Shown here one piece after another: positions 50,601 to 62,641 of a DNA stretch of 64,000 nt (position 1 is its first letter; each line of letters starts with the position of its first letter). Origin of the DNA: Todiramphus chloris collaris (lineage: Eukaryota > Chordata > Aves > Coraciiformes > Alcedinidae); contig JANVCC010000010.1 in the NCBI GenBank assembly GCA_025345505.1, forward strand, positions 42,993,772 to 43,057,771, written 5' to 3'. The notes beneath the pieces are model-generated. The model ran no database searches, had not been told where the DNA came from, and worked only from the letters and a program-made list of their open reading frames with translations. Made by a program: the position numbers and the translations under genes.

Positions 50601-52011
50601 TCTACGCTCTGCAGCAGCACCAGTTGACTCTGGTGAAACTCTGCCCTGATACAGCTGTACTCCTGCATAGTCCAAGGTAGAAGCAGGTGTATTTTCTGAG
50701 CACCAAGTCTGAGTTTTTGAGACAAGGACATGGTCTAGGGGAATAAGGAAGGAAGACCTTTATTACTTCTGTTCTCCCACCCCTTGCTTGCATTATGTCT
50801 TCAAGCTGAGAGTTTTCTGTCTAAGGGTACCAATGAACAGCATACATGATGCATGTGGCTTATGAGCAGGTCAAGCATGGATCCTGTAGAGCTGTACCAC
50901 ATAATTAGCAACTGGGGCAAGCTGTCACCAAGAACTGGGTAATTCCAGTTGTGGAAGTCAGCCTGATTTGTACCTGACATATCCAGTCATTGTAGAGAAT
51001 AGCCTTCTTAATGCAGTGGAGTGGTCAGTCATTTTAGGGAACAGTTCTTCCACTATGAACTTCAAGCTATGCCTGTCCTCAGCTCACATTGAGGATGGTG
51101 TGGGTTTTGTCTATCTCTGCTCCAGCAAAGTTTTGTTGTGTAGTTGTTAAAGTCCTGAATGTTGAGTACCTCATATACTCACCTGCCCATAATTTTTTTT
51201 CTATACTTTTCTCTATACATATGTAGGTGATTAGGTCCAGCTGGTGAGAGAATAGTTAATCGCGGTCGACAGAAACATTAATACAACATAATAAAAAATG
51301 TCTGGTGATCTAAAGGCTCTTTGTCTTACTAAAATACCTTCAATTAGAATGTTTTCCATGTCTGAGTGTCAGGTCTCTTTTCCATCCCTAAAACTGAAAG
51401 TGTTATATCAGAAAATGATTCTGTTCTTGGAACAAATAAGTGAAATTCAGACTGAATACCCATGCTTTGGTCTATCCATTGGAAAATACAGGTGTAAGAA
51501 CCCTTACTCTAGTTTTAATTTTGGAGATTTTTTCTCATTAATTCTCCTATTTTTGCTTGCTTCATATTTTTTCTACCTGCTTTTCTATGGGGAGGGTTAT
51601 GACCACTACTGTATACCAGCAGTGATAGATAGAGCTCAGTATGCAAAATACTACGATGTTTTCTAGAAAGGCACATGTATCATCAAAACTAAAGTACATT
51701 CATGGAGCTCTTCTAGGAGCTAAACTAAAATACTGTCTAAAATCTGCTATGTTTTCACTGCAAAGAATGGATGATTTTTCATTTTCTCTAATCATCTTTT
51801 CCTTTCCCAGGAATCTTGTTGCAGGATTTACTTTGTCTTCTAGAAATGACACAGTGCTTTGCAATATGGTGGAGTGTACTATCCCAGGTTGTTCTGAGCA
51901 TTTAGCATTTTTTCGTTGAACTAGTGTGCTTCCCTTGAACAGCAAATTTTGTGATTACCGAAATGCACGTTATCATTCCCAGGTTACCTAGAGGACATCA
52001 TTAAAAAGAAC

Positions 52012-52031
52012 AAATAAATAAATAAATAAAT
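52012..52031. repeat. (AAAT)5 microsatellite
   Basis: Five perfect AAAT units. Confidence 0.95.
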
Positions 52032-55000
52032 CCAATTTTTGTTCAGACAAGTGAGTATTATGTGTGATAAATCATAAACATCTCACTTTGTTGTCAGAAA
52101 AGCACTTTGGACATATAGTATCTGCATTATCACTATATTTGCATTCTGACAGTCCTCTTCAAAATTAAATGTACTTTAAAATACTTTTTCAAAAATTGAC
52201 CTTCACTCTTTAAACATCTCCTCAGGGAAACTATCCTTTGGTACTAGAAAAATCATTTTTATCTGTAATATTGAACTTCCATGGACATTTCACCTGTTCT
52301 TTTTGGTTTATTTTCTTCAGTTGTATGATAATTCAGTGTTAGAGAGAAGTACCATTTCCTGTTTGAAATAAAAATTTGCAAGACATATTTTCAAGTAATC
52401 TAAATAGGCTTTCATATAGAAATCTAAAATTTGATTTTCAGATGCTGAGAACATCTGTGCCTATTACAAACGGTATAGAGTTACAGAGTTACAATGCCAA
52501 TACACTCAGTCACTTCTTTCAGTTTGTATGTCTCAAGAAAACCAAACAGTGATGTAGCAAGCAACATGAATTCCAGTGGTTCACTCTTACAAAAACTGAG
52601 GCAAATTGTTCTAGACAGGCAGTTCTATGTAAGACATAACTTATCAATGAAAACCTGAGATCTCTAATGTTTATGAAAGTTAGCTAGACCTAATAATGTT
52701 TTAAAGGTCTGTTTTCATTCTTTTTGTGTCTAATCAATGTATCTTCTGTTGAAAATGGTCTTAGAAATGTTTACGTTTAGTTCCTGAAAATTCTGTATTT
52801 GTCTGTAGCCTTAAAATGCCTTTTTTTTTTTTTAACCTCTGCATTTTGTTGCTAAGAAGATGGCCTAAAATGTAAACAGGTAAGAAATTACTTCCCATAA
52901 CCAAACAAGCATGCTTCAGTAAACACTATCAGAAGAATACTTCAAAGCATTCCTATTTTCTGGGCTGAATATAATCTTTCTTTGTAAAAAGCGTATTTTT
53001 CAGTGAGTGTGTATGTGCTACATAGAAGAATATAAAAACATTGTGGCAGATTGATTAATTTAACTTTTTACTTGGTTTATGTGAATTCTAGTCCTAGGTG
53101 TAAAATACAAAAAATCTAAAAATCAGCCTGCAAGATGCATACCTGATTCTGTCTCACTGCTTGCTGATGAATTTCCCCTGATGTGAATTGTACTAGCAGG
53201 TCATATTTATCTCTCATATTTGTCGTCTTGAAATATACATTAATTTCTTCAGGTAATAACTGTTGGCCCACAGATGATCCATAAATGGTATGGAATGATT
53301 ATTTACTTTTTCCACTGCTTTGTTTTCTGACTGGATAATTTCTTCAGCAAAGCAAGATCTCTTCCTGCAGACATTGGTTCATTCACTTAGCCTTACTACT
53401 CTAGTCCTGTTCAGGTCATGAGGAACTTCATTATAGTAAAAATAAGTAGGGACCATCTTAGAGGATCATGAGCTAGAACAGCAAGAATGGTAAATTGAAT
53501 GAGAGGATTAACGATGGAATATGAATTATGAACTCTATTTCTGGCAACTGTTAGTGCATCTGATTGAAATTAGCAGTTGTAACTACTCACTTAATGAAGA
53601 TCATTTACAGAATATTTATGAAACATGTACACAAAATAGGCAAAAACAAAGCCAAAGAAATATGTTTTAAAAATTAAATCAATGGTTAAAGTAAATATTT
53701 CTGAAACATTTTTACCCAGACTGCTCTGCAAGATAAATGTGGTATGTATAATATACACATTTAATATTTATATAATGGTCAAATTAGTATGCCATGAACC
53801 AATAACAGAGAGGCTATGAAGGAAATTCAGACATTTCACATGCCAGAAAGAACATTGCATGATATGCAGACTGAACATTCAAAACAAGTGCATTAAAAAT
53901 AGCAAAATATATAGAGAATTGGACGTACCACAGGAATTTTTGGAAGCACAACAACAGCAACAATGGAAAATTTTTAGACTTTGTTTAGCTAGATCAGAAA
54001 ACAAAAGCAAGACTGATTTAATTAATTAATGAAAAAAAGACGTTGACCATTTGGAACATAGCAAATATAAACCAAAATAATTGAACAGAATGGAAAGGAC
54101 AATTATTTCCAGTTAAGCTGTCTATTTCAACACATTGTATGCTAAACACACACAAAGTTATATAAAAAATTATCTCTAATGGGAAAACTCTAAGCCAATC
54201 CACTGTGTGTTAAAGAAGTGAGGCAAAGTTTGACTCGAATCTGCTTGAATATATTTGATTTGCAAAAATCATTGTGCTTGTACTGTTATAGTGTACAAAT
54301 ACATACCTTGCAGTATGGTGCTATGAACAGCACAGAATGATGAATTTCTGTCATTGATTCTACTGTATCTAGATGTATATTTCATGGTTTTACAGATCTA
54401 TAAAGATTTGATGAAAGTTGCAATTTAGGCAAAGTCATAGTAATGTTTCCATGTTTCCTTGTTTTCATTTTCAATTTTTTTTTTTTCATTTCTGGAAAAG
54501 AAAGTGACCTTGTCTTTTTGTATTGTTTTAGTAAATATTCCCACTGCTGTCTATTGAATATGAGATGAGGTAATACTGCCATGCAAGGAATATCTTTCTA
54601 ATTTCAATCCATTATATCAATCATTAACAGGAATCTACAAGTTATTACATAGTAACCCCAGGAGCCTTTTTCTTCCCATTTCCTATCCCCTTATACAAGC
54701 ATGTTTTAATACTACAACACTCAGGGAAGGAGCAGTGTTGAAAATCTTTGTTGGGTTTTCTTAGAATGTATTTTTTGTCTGCTCTTTTTTGTAATAACTC
54801 TTGTGACAAATCCAGGGCTAATGCCTGAGCATGCTTTTTTAAAATTTATTTGGCATGAGAGTCCTTTTGGATTGCCCTTCTGCACTAACAATGTGAAACA
54901 CCTAAGGAGGAGCTGTTCTTTCTCACATCTGAGCAGAGACTGTTTCATCCTATTCTGTCTTTCTGACAATCAGGCATTTTACTTTATTTTTTTTTTAATA

Positions 55001-55926
55001 GTGATAACACAAAAAAAATATATTTATTTATTTGTTTGTTTATTTTCATTTATCTTCTGCTTTATGAGCTTCATGGTTCAGCTCAGTCAGTGTTTAATTA
55101 TGGTAATACTTGTTAAAAGAAATGTTCTTTTGTAACCACTTGACTCCAAGTACTGGCATTTCAAGGAAACCTTCCAAATCTGATTTCATGGTGCTGTCCC
55201 TTAATGCAGAAAATACTGGCATAGGAAAGCAAGGGATGGAGTTCACAATGTCTGCAGTTCTGTCTTCTCATGTGCTGAACAACTTCCATGCACCTGAAAA
55301 GTCACCTTGACTTTCCTGATACATGAAGTATTGCCTGTTAGCAAGCTGTAGACAAGAGTGTTAGTTGTAATACTTTATAACCACTTCTACCAAGGCTGCA
55401 TGAAGGATACACATTAGTTTCAAAGTTTTGACCTGTTATAAAGATTTTTTTAATATTTGGGAAACAGTGATAAGTGGTTGAATTCCTCAGTTCAGATCTT
55501 TCCTGTAGTTAGGTAACTACTGAAAGTAGTTACCGTTCTGAACCTTACGAAAGACATTTGCTTCATGTAGTTCTGTAATTCTGTGTGCATACTCTTCTTC
55601 AAGAATTTGTTAGAGTTTTCTTGAAATATTTTTAGACTTTCCTTTGTTATTATGAAAATTAGTCACCAGCCAAGTAATCAGCATTCCTACTTGTATTCAT
55701 ACCAGTCCAGGATTTCCTGTACAGCCTATGCAAAAGGACAAAGTGAATTGATGAGGATATAGTTCTTCTTTGTGTGACCTTTACTCAGTGAAAAATAAAA
55801 GGAATTTTCCTGATCTTAATAACTTTTATATGGCATGTAGCAAGGACACAAGTACTCTTTCTATTACAAAGAAGTATCAACAAACTAGTCTAGCCATACA
55901 TTTTTCCCAAGAAGTTAAATTATCAA

Positions 55927-57475
55927 TTTTTTTTTTTTTTTAATACAAATGTTCCTTTTATTGTAGCAGTAAGTATAAAAAAGTAGACAATCAACCCATT
56001 GGCACAATATGTTTTTCACCATATAAAACAAATTCTGAATATCAGAGTATCAAGCCTTCAAGGCATGAACTTTTAAAGCCACCACCCCACATTAACTAAG
56101 GAATTTTACAGTTATCTTAAAAGAACAGTAAAATCCTTACATCTGCCAAGAAAAGAAGCTTAGAATCTGTCTGCTAGGTTTCCCTTCTTTCCTATTTCAA
56201 ATTTGTAGCTATGTACATGTAACCATGTGTGGTATTATTATATACATTTTTAAAATCCTACCTGGACTTTAAAAGTCTTACTGGGAAAGAAAACTGTGAA
56301 TTTAAAGTGTAAAACTAGAGGTTGCTCTTGGTCCACTGGAATTTGTTCAACTATGGTCTCAAGTTCCATGGAGCCCTCTGTTAACCTCAGGGCTTACTCC
56401 AGTACAAAGCACTGTCTACACTGTAGCATCCCGAAAATGGAAGTGCTTGACAGAGGCTTATTGTACAAGCTCAGCGCAGATTGTTTTCCCCTTAAAAAAC
56501 TTAGGTTATGTTATACCACAGTAATTGCAGAATTATGACGATGTCACCTTGCCAGGTTTCTGGCAATTTTCCAGTCTTCTAAGCTTGCAGACCTCGGAAA
56601 TCCATTTAGTTCCCCACAGAATATAAATTTTAGCATTTGCACATGTATGTAGTTCACAACTGAAAGTTTCCTGTTCAAAATCCACAAATTCTCTCCCCCA
56701 GATCCAGGCAGAATACCTGTGGCAGTTCAGAGAAAATCTGCAGATCTTGGCTCTGAGAGTAAGGAAGGGATGTTACACAACCATTTAACAGGGAATGGAA
56801 AAAATTATTTTGATAATAATGTGTGCAGTAGGTAATTGATCATCACTGATAATCAGCTTTTTCTATCCTATCCCCCAAGCCTCCCATGTCTCTATACACA
56901 AGCTGGCTCCAAAGGCACAGGATTCCACATCTCCCATGCCATATTTTGTAAGATTGTCTTCCACCCCTGTCCACAGTAACTCACAGCATACGGCCTTTCA
57001 AAAAATACAATAATGACCACAAAGCCAGTTGGAAGATAAACATTAATATGGGATGAGTGCTCACTTCACCCTAGTCCAGTTCACCCATTCCAACCGTTCT
57101 CTGCCTCCCTTTTGCCACTTTACCTCCACACATGAGATTGCCATCCTTTCATCCTCAACCCCCATTGAATCCATTGCCTACAGATCCAAGAGCATTCAGG
57201 CTCTGACTCATTATGATGCACTCGTGCAAAAATAATGATACTGAAGGTGATGAGCTGAAACAGAGCCGACACAAGTCTGAGGAAGCTTGATAGCCAATCT
57301 AGCAGGTGACCTTCACCTACTAGAAAGAAATGGGCTAAATGTCCTTTGAAAGCCTTTCCAGACCCATATTTTTAGGTGTCTGTCCCAGTGTAGCATCTTC
57401 CAAAAGTTTTACTTTCCTTGTTCAGACTGAAAGCAGCAATTTCCACAGCGTCAGGTTTCAAATCTTCCCAATCCT
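55927..57475 (-). other. Polyadenylated minus-strand block, possible terminal exon and 3' UTR or retrocopy
   Basis: On the minus strand an AATAAA (55962-55957) is followed after 15 bp by a run of 15 A (55941-55927), the layout of a polyadenylated transcript end. About 1.4 kb upstream, at 57475-57372, a frame reads DWEDLKPDAVEIAAFSLNKE, then SKTFGRCYTGTDT and TAA. It is preceded by an acceptor-like string (TTGTATCATGCTTAG). A 27-bp stretch at 58732-58706 has matching AG/GTAAGC borders and could be a further exon, but this is weak. I do not recognise the protein. If the A run is genomic, this could be an unannotated convergent gene downstream of METTL25. If it is a tail, it is a retrocopy. Synteny in other vertebrates, as I recall it, has no minus gene here before TMTC2. 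Confidence 0.35.
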
Positions 57476-58914
57476 CTAAGCATGATACAAATTATGAAAT
57501 AAAGTTAGTACCAGAATTCATAGTGACATAAAGAGTAAGTTCACAGTTTGCTTTTTCCGGGTTCTGACCTTAAGCATGCTGAAATACATTTCTACACTTG
57601 TTTTGTAAATGAGAGAATGGAGACGAATGTAATAAACTCTGCTCTGCAAAAAAAGTTAAGGAAGAAATAGATGCTTTCTTTTATGTCAGCTTGCTCACTT
57701 TGAGGACAATTAAGTTCACCCTTTCTTAAGAGGATTTCTGAAGTAAAATCTTCTTTAATTAACCTGCAACCTTCTCCCCATCTACAACAATGACTTAATA
57801 GATTAAAGTTACAATGTAAGTTAAAGGCATAACTCACAGGAAAGGGTAAATTGGTAATATTTAAAGAGTATCTTAATTATCTGAGCTTGAAAGTGAATTT
57901 GCATATATACTGACATTCATTAATTTTATATTTAAACAGGCATTCAGTCCCAAACAGTGAGAAACATTAGGGGAGGGGCTAAGTTCTAAATTTAGTATCA
58001 AGAGGTCCTATGTCATAGTCTATAGACAAAAAACAAGCAGTTACACATCTTCACCTTTCACCATGGTTCGTTTGTGTAACTCACATAAACTAGTGGGGAG
58101 TTACACACTTCAGACACACTTGAAAACACTGCAGGAAATGCACTGTGTTCTGCTGAGGCTCACATGAAACCATGCTGTTAGCTTACAACTCAGGTGCTGA
58201 GGTCATGGTCTGAGGTCATTAAAGTCAGGTTTAGAGACAATAGTGCAACAAAAAAATCCCACAGTGTAAAGGTGGCATTAACACCAAATAGCGTGCTCTT
58301 AATTTTACAAAACTGTGGTTGCATGCCCACACCGCATCTGGATCAAAAGTATATTACTGGGTGATCTGGAAATGCATCAGTCAAACATTAATGACTGGTA
58401 TACTACAGCCTAAACCAGATGTTTGTCACTTTGATTCTGTTAATTCTAGATCACTGCAGGATGCCAGAAGGGACGCAAACTAACTAACTACATGCTTGAA
58501 TGATAAATAGAGTCATTTTAAAATATTTGAAATCCTAGCAGATGTGGAGTACTTTGAGGAGAACTTGACTGTCTTCACAAACAACAGGACAGAGAAGGCA
58601 GGCTCTGAAACTTTCACAGATGGAAGAATAGTCTGCTCCATGTTACGGGAAATGAGAGAGGTGTTCTTAATCACAGAATAAAGAGAAAATACAAAACTTG
58701 CTTACTTGCTGAAACACCTCAAATCTTGGAGGCTGTATAGCAAATCATGTTTGAAATATGAATTAGAAGACAGCAATAAATACAAGATGCAGTTTCAACT
58801 CTTCAAAAATTTACTTTGATTTGTACTTCAACAGAGCATGCAAAGCTATCATCCATTCTGGGCTGACCTGCATGAGAGGTAAAGACAATTTTGACACAGA
58901 AAATGCAAAAGAAG

Positions 58915-59620
58915 ATGAATTACTGCAATAAGGGAGAAGGAAAGCATGTGGAGATGAAAATCAGCATAGATGAAACAGTTCCATTAAACTGCAATAAACA
59001 ACACAATACTGGGTCTTCAGAAGAAAATGTAGAAACTGTAAGTAATTACATCACTTTCTAAGAGTTTACTGGTGCCAGGAGAGTCTAAAGAGAGAATGGA
59101 GAAACAGGGATTTTTGGACATCATTGCAAGAGAAGATAAATTAACCACCAGTCCGAAAGAAAATGAAACATTTATTCATTTTAAGTTGGACACAGGTGCA
59201 CAAGCCTATGTGCTGCCAGAAACCATGATATTATCACTGAAAGAAAAGCCACAGTTAATAGAAGGTAAATGGTTAGATTCAGGGTTTTATAGGTGTGATC
59301 TTTCCCCTATTAAGAAAGGAAGAAAACTAAGTATGTGGGTAAAAATAACTTGGAAACGTGACAATTTTTTTTTTTAAAAAAAGCACAGCTAACCCACGCC
59401 AATTTTTTTTTTCCTTTTTTTTTTTAATTATCTTCTCCTGAAGATACATTCCTGAGAGAAATAAAGTATTGAGGAATAGTTTAAGGATGCTTTCCAGAAG
59501 ATAATGGATTTCTTGAAGAAGTACATGCCAGGCCTGGCAGAATGGACAACTCATTCCTCCAGCAAAGTTTTCCTTGCTGTTAGGGATCCATGGAAGACAT
59601 CTTAGCCTGCAGAAATATAC
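58915..59620 (+). pseudogene. Decayed Ty3/gypsy-like retrotransposon fragment (protease region)
   Basis: The frame at 59072-59377 contains HFKLDTGAQAYVLPETM with the retropepsin catalytic triad DTG at 59189-59197. It is followed by SLKEKPQL, the spacing and context seen in Ty3/gypsy pol proteases of vertebrates. Upstream at 58915-58947, in another frame, is YCNKGEGKH, a possible remnant of the gag zinc knuckle that normally precedes the protease. Downstream at 59510-59560, back in the protease frame, is FLKKYMPGLAEWTTHSS, resembling the linker between reverse transcriptase and RNase H. If all three belong together, most of pol is deleted between them. Frameshifts and stops show it is dead. 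There is no genuine start codon. The protease call is moderate and the flanking calls are weak. Confidence 0.45.
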
Positions 59621-59810
59621 ACATAAGCAAGACGAGAAGCTTTGTATTGTTCCAGACAGTTCCAAAGATACAAACACACCCCACTGCCCACCCCCTAATT
59701 TAAACTGAGCATAAGGAGCAGAAGCAAGGAATGAAGATGGTAAAGCACACACAGGCAGTCTCTTGCAGGGCCTTGCGAGGCATTGTCAGTCTCCTGTAAC
59801 TCGAAAAGGT

Positions 59811-59820
59811 GGGGGGGGGG
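59811..59820. repeat. G10 tract
   Basis: Ten consecutive G. It marks a shift to more GC-rich DNA that continues to about 60.6 kb. Confidence 0.9.
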
Positions 59821-60239
59821 TCAGAGGAGGACTCTGCCTGCTCAGTTTCTCAAAGCCACAAGCTGAGGGGGCAGCTATGCTACACTACCCAATGGCTAAA
59901 TGGAAATCGGATCTCTACACCAGTAGAGATTAAAAGTGTGACGGTGTTTGAAGTGGCTTTGAGTCTAAGGTGCTATGAGACTAAGGGCAAAAGCTTCTAG
60001 ACTGACAAAAGATGCTTAAGAGAAGATCATTTGTTTGTATGTATGAAAGGTTAAACTTACAACAGGCAACAGCTGTTGTCATGTCCACATGGTATCTCAA
60101 ACTATGTCTGTGTATTGTTCATTCTAGTGCGAAAGGAGATTGTCAGTCCTGGGGATAAGTGTTTCAAATCCCATAGCTGCAAGTTTAACTTCTGCCCCAA
60201 AACAGCATCACCCATTCTTTCCAATTTGGAACAGTCTAA

Positions 60240-60605
60240 GGGCCTGTCTCAGGGTCCTGAGGGAACCAGGGTCCTCCTGGTCCTGACTTCCTCCCCATGG
60301 CTGCCTCCACCCTTCTCATGGCCCAAGGCCCCACATCAGCCACCCAGGGCCATCAGCCCACAGCACGGCTGATGTCCAGCTCTCCAAAACCCTGCCCTGC
60401 CCACCCATGTCCCATAAGCCCATGTCCCAGCCTCAGCCCTGTCCCCAGGGAGATGCAAATTGTCAGGGCTGGAGCTGCCCCTGTGCCTACCACCTGCCCC
60501 ACTCCTGGTTGGAGCGGTGGGATGGGGCCTGGTACCAGCCTCTGCCCTGCTGCACTGGCACCCTGAACAGTTCCTGAAACCATGAGAGATGGCACAAAGC
60601 AACAC
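60240..60605. other. GC-rich, CpG-poor island of unknown origin
   Basis: About 365 bp rich in CCC, CAGCC and CCTGCCC strings in an otherwise AT-rich region. CpG is scarce, so it does not look like an active CpG-island promoter. Overlapping open frames on both strands follow from the low stop-codon content. It may be part of an LTR or other insertion, but no borders or target duplication were found. Confidence 0.5.
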
Positions 60606-60959
60606 AGCTCCAGCATTACTGCATTAAGAGTTTAGCTTGAACCTATGTCCTCTTACTGCTGCTTATTAATACAGACATGGTCTCAAGTGTAGTTGCACTC
60701 TGCTGATAGTTCAGAGATAGGCTGGATAATAATTTGAGATATTCTGCTGCATTAACATGATTTTGCGCTGTTGATTTTCAGTTTATGTTCAACTAGGGAA
60801 GAAGAGAGGTGAGGAATTAAAATTGAAATTAAGTCTTTTATAACCAGAACCATAACAAGGTTCAAAAGGAAAGCTTATAGCCTTTGGTCAGGAGTAAAAG
60901 GAAAGGTTATGGCCTTTGGCATATCTAATAGGGGCAGCCTTTCAGGAGGAATAGAAAGA

Positions 60960-61698
60960 TGTAATGAGGCTATGCATGGAAAAAATTAGGAGAGACAAAG
61001 CCCAGCTAGAACTCAATCTGGCTACTGTTGTTCATAATAAAAATCTTTCTATAAATACATTAACAACAAAAGGAGGACTAGGGACAATCTCCATCCTTTA
61101 TTGGATGCGGGGGGGGAAGATAGTGACAAGGGTTGAGGAAAAGGCTGAGGTGCTTAGTGCCTTCTTTGCCTCAGTCTTTAGCAGCAGAACTGGTTGCTCC
61201 CTAGACACCCAGTCCCCTGAGCTGGAAGACAGGGACAGGGGGCAGAATGAGACCTGAACAATCCAAGAGGAAATGGTCAGTGACCTGCTACACCACACAG
61301 ACACAAGTCTATGGGGCCATACACTCTGCTGGGTAAAACACTGGCTGGACGGCCAGGCCCAAAGAGTGGTGGTGAATGGAGTTAAATCCAGTTGGTGGCT
61401 GGTCAGAAGTGGCGTTCCTCAGGGCTCAGTATCAAGAACACTTCTGTTTAACATCTTTATCAATGATCTTGATGAGGAGATAGAGGGCATCCTTAGTAAG
61501 TTTGCAGATGACACTAAGTTGGGTGGGAGTGTTGATCTGCTTGAGGGTAGGGAGGCTCTACAGAGGGACTTGGACAGACTGGATTGATGGGCCGAGGTCA
61601 ATTGTGTGACTTTCAACAAGGCCAAGTGACAGTCTGGGCTTGGGGAAGAGAAGCTGGAAAGCTGTCCAGCAGAAAAGGACCTGGGGGTACTGACTGAC
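60960..61698 (+). mobile_element. CR1 LINE, ORF2 fragment interrupted by an LTR
   Basis: Frames read KAQLELNLATVVHNKN, EEKAEVLSAFFASVFSS, then after a deletion near 61310 [40 protein letters not shown] and [18 protein letters not shown]. These are CR1 ORF2 segments in order, including the catalytic FADD box at about 61505. It stops at 61698, where a solo LTR begins. A short CR1 3' tail at 62031-62085 lies beyond the LTR. The left limit could reach about 60855. Several hundred bases of ORF2 C-terminus and 3' UTR are missing, so the copy had internal deletions as well as the LTR insertion. Confidence 0.9.
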
Positions 61699-61994
61699 TG
61701 TCGCTGTTTATACTGGGAGTGGAGAGATGCAGCAACACATAAATTCAGCAAGAGCAGGCAAAAGAAGCAACTTTATTAATTTATAACCCCGTTTTATATA
61801 CCCTAGCCCCATAGGGCCATTGGTCAGTGATCACCCATCTCCTAGGGTGATTGGCTACAGTCCTACAGTGCCCATTGCAAAATATTTTTCCAATGTACCA
61901 TAAACAGAACTTAGCAAAACACCAGGTGTTGGTGCAACTTACAAAAGCCATCCTACTGTTTCTCCTAACACTGGTGAGAAGGGCAGGATTCTCA
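61699..61994 (-). mobile_element. Solo LTR (296 bp) nested in CR1
   Basis: Read on the minus strand it begins TGAGAATCCTGCCC and ends AGTATAAACAGCGACA. A TATA box (GGGTATATAAAAC, about 61803-61791) and AATAAA (61777-61772) are spaced as in a short retroviral LTR. It sits inside CR1 DNA. CR1-like sequence stops at CTGAC (61694-61698) and resumes at CTGAA (61995-61999), a 4-of-5 match to a target duplication. The 5' border is inferred from TG/CA and this match. Class is uncertain. There is no internal coding DNA. Confidence 0.7.
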
Positions 61995-62030
61995 CTGAAT
62001 ATTGTGAGAACCTGCGAAAATCCCTCTTTT

Positions 62031-62085
62031 GACTTGATGATCTTAAATGTCTTTTCCAACCTTGATGATTGATGATTCTATGATA
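62031..62085 (+). mobile_element. CR1 3' tail
   Basis: Contains GACTTGATGATCTTAAATGT, CTTTTCCAACC and TGATGATTCTATGATA, the CR1 3' end. It probably belongs to the CR1 copy interrupted by the solo LTR just upstream. Confidence 0.88.
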
Positions 62086-62584
62086 ACCTCTGGGCCCAGT
62101 GACTTGGTTCATGGTTTTGCTGCTCAAATTGAAATGGGACAGGAGTGAAAGAGTTCTCTGCCATGCTTCTCCTCTGCAAAATCGCAAAAGGGCTTGCTAA
62201 ATAATGGATGTCTGCGAGAACCTGAACTGCATTAGCTGGTAGCAGAGCAACTGGAGATGGAGGTCCCATTTCCCCAGAGACAATCCTGGTTTTGTCACAT
62301 CTGAATTTTAGGGACTGAAATTTTGTCTCATCATCAAATTTAGGAAGTCTGTTTGTCTAAACACTACCTGAGAAAGTTAATGGATGCTGAAAAATACACC
62401 CATACACACAGTGATCCATCTGCAGCTTACTAGTGCAAAAACTTCACAGACAGGATTTACTTTCTTTATTCTTTCTTATTCTTTATTCATACTTACCCCT
62501 TATTCAGTTTTTCTTGCAGAAATTTAGCAAGGACAACTGCTGTTTTTCTAAAATGCAAGTAGCAGATGATATGTAATAATTTAT

Positions 62585-62641
62585 GCTGGAAGGGATCTCT
62601 GGAGATCTGACCCCAAAGCAGGGCTAATGCCAAAGTCAGGT
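62585..62641 (-). mobile_element. Short CR1 3' UTR fragment
   Basis: The + strand shows GCTGGAAGGGATCTCTGGAG, ATCTGACCCC and AAAGCAGGGCTAATGCCAAAG, the reversed CR1 3' UTR. It explains the apparently attractive minus frame at 62493-62675, which is therefore not called as a gene. Confidence 0.6.

Larger units (their letters stand above)
42841..55923. other. Intergenic DNA downstream of METTL25
   Basis: AT-rich sequence with one CR1 tail (47.5 kb), a C10 run (44862-44871), an (AAAT)5 microsatellite (52012-52031) and T/A-rich tracts near 55.0 kb. The longest open frames (45277-45600, 51298-51666, 54803-55135) show no motif, splice structure or codon signal that I can support, so no gene is called. 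Confidence 0.75.

Noticed and set aside
59327-59752. 141-codon minus open frame
   Set aside because: Shadow of the gypsy-like region and poly-T tracts. No motif on this strand.
60964-61587. Open frames with reverse-transcriptase motifs
   Set aside because: CR1 ORF2 pieces with an internal deletion, not a host gene.
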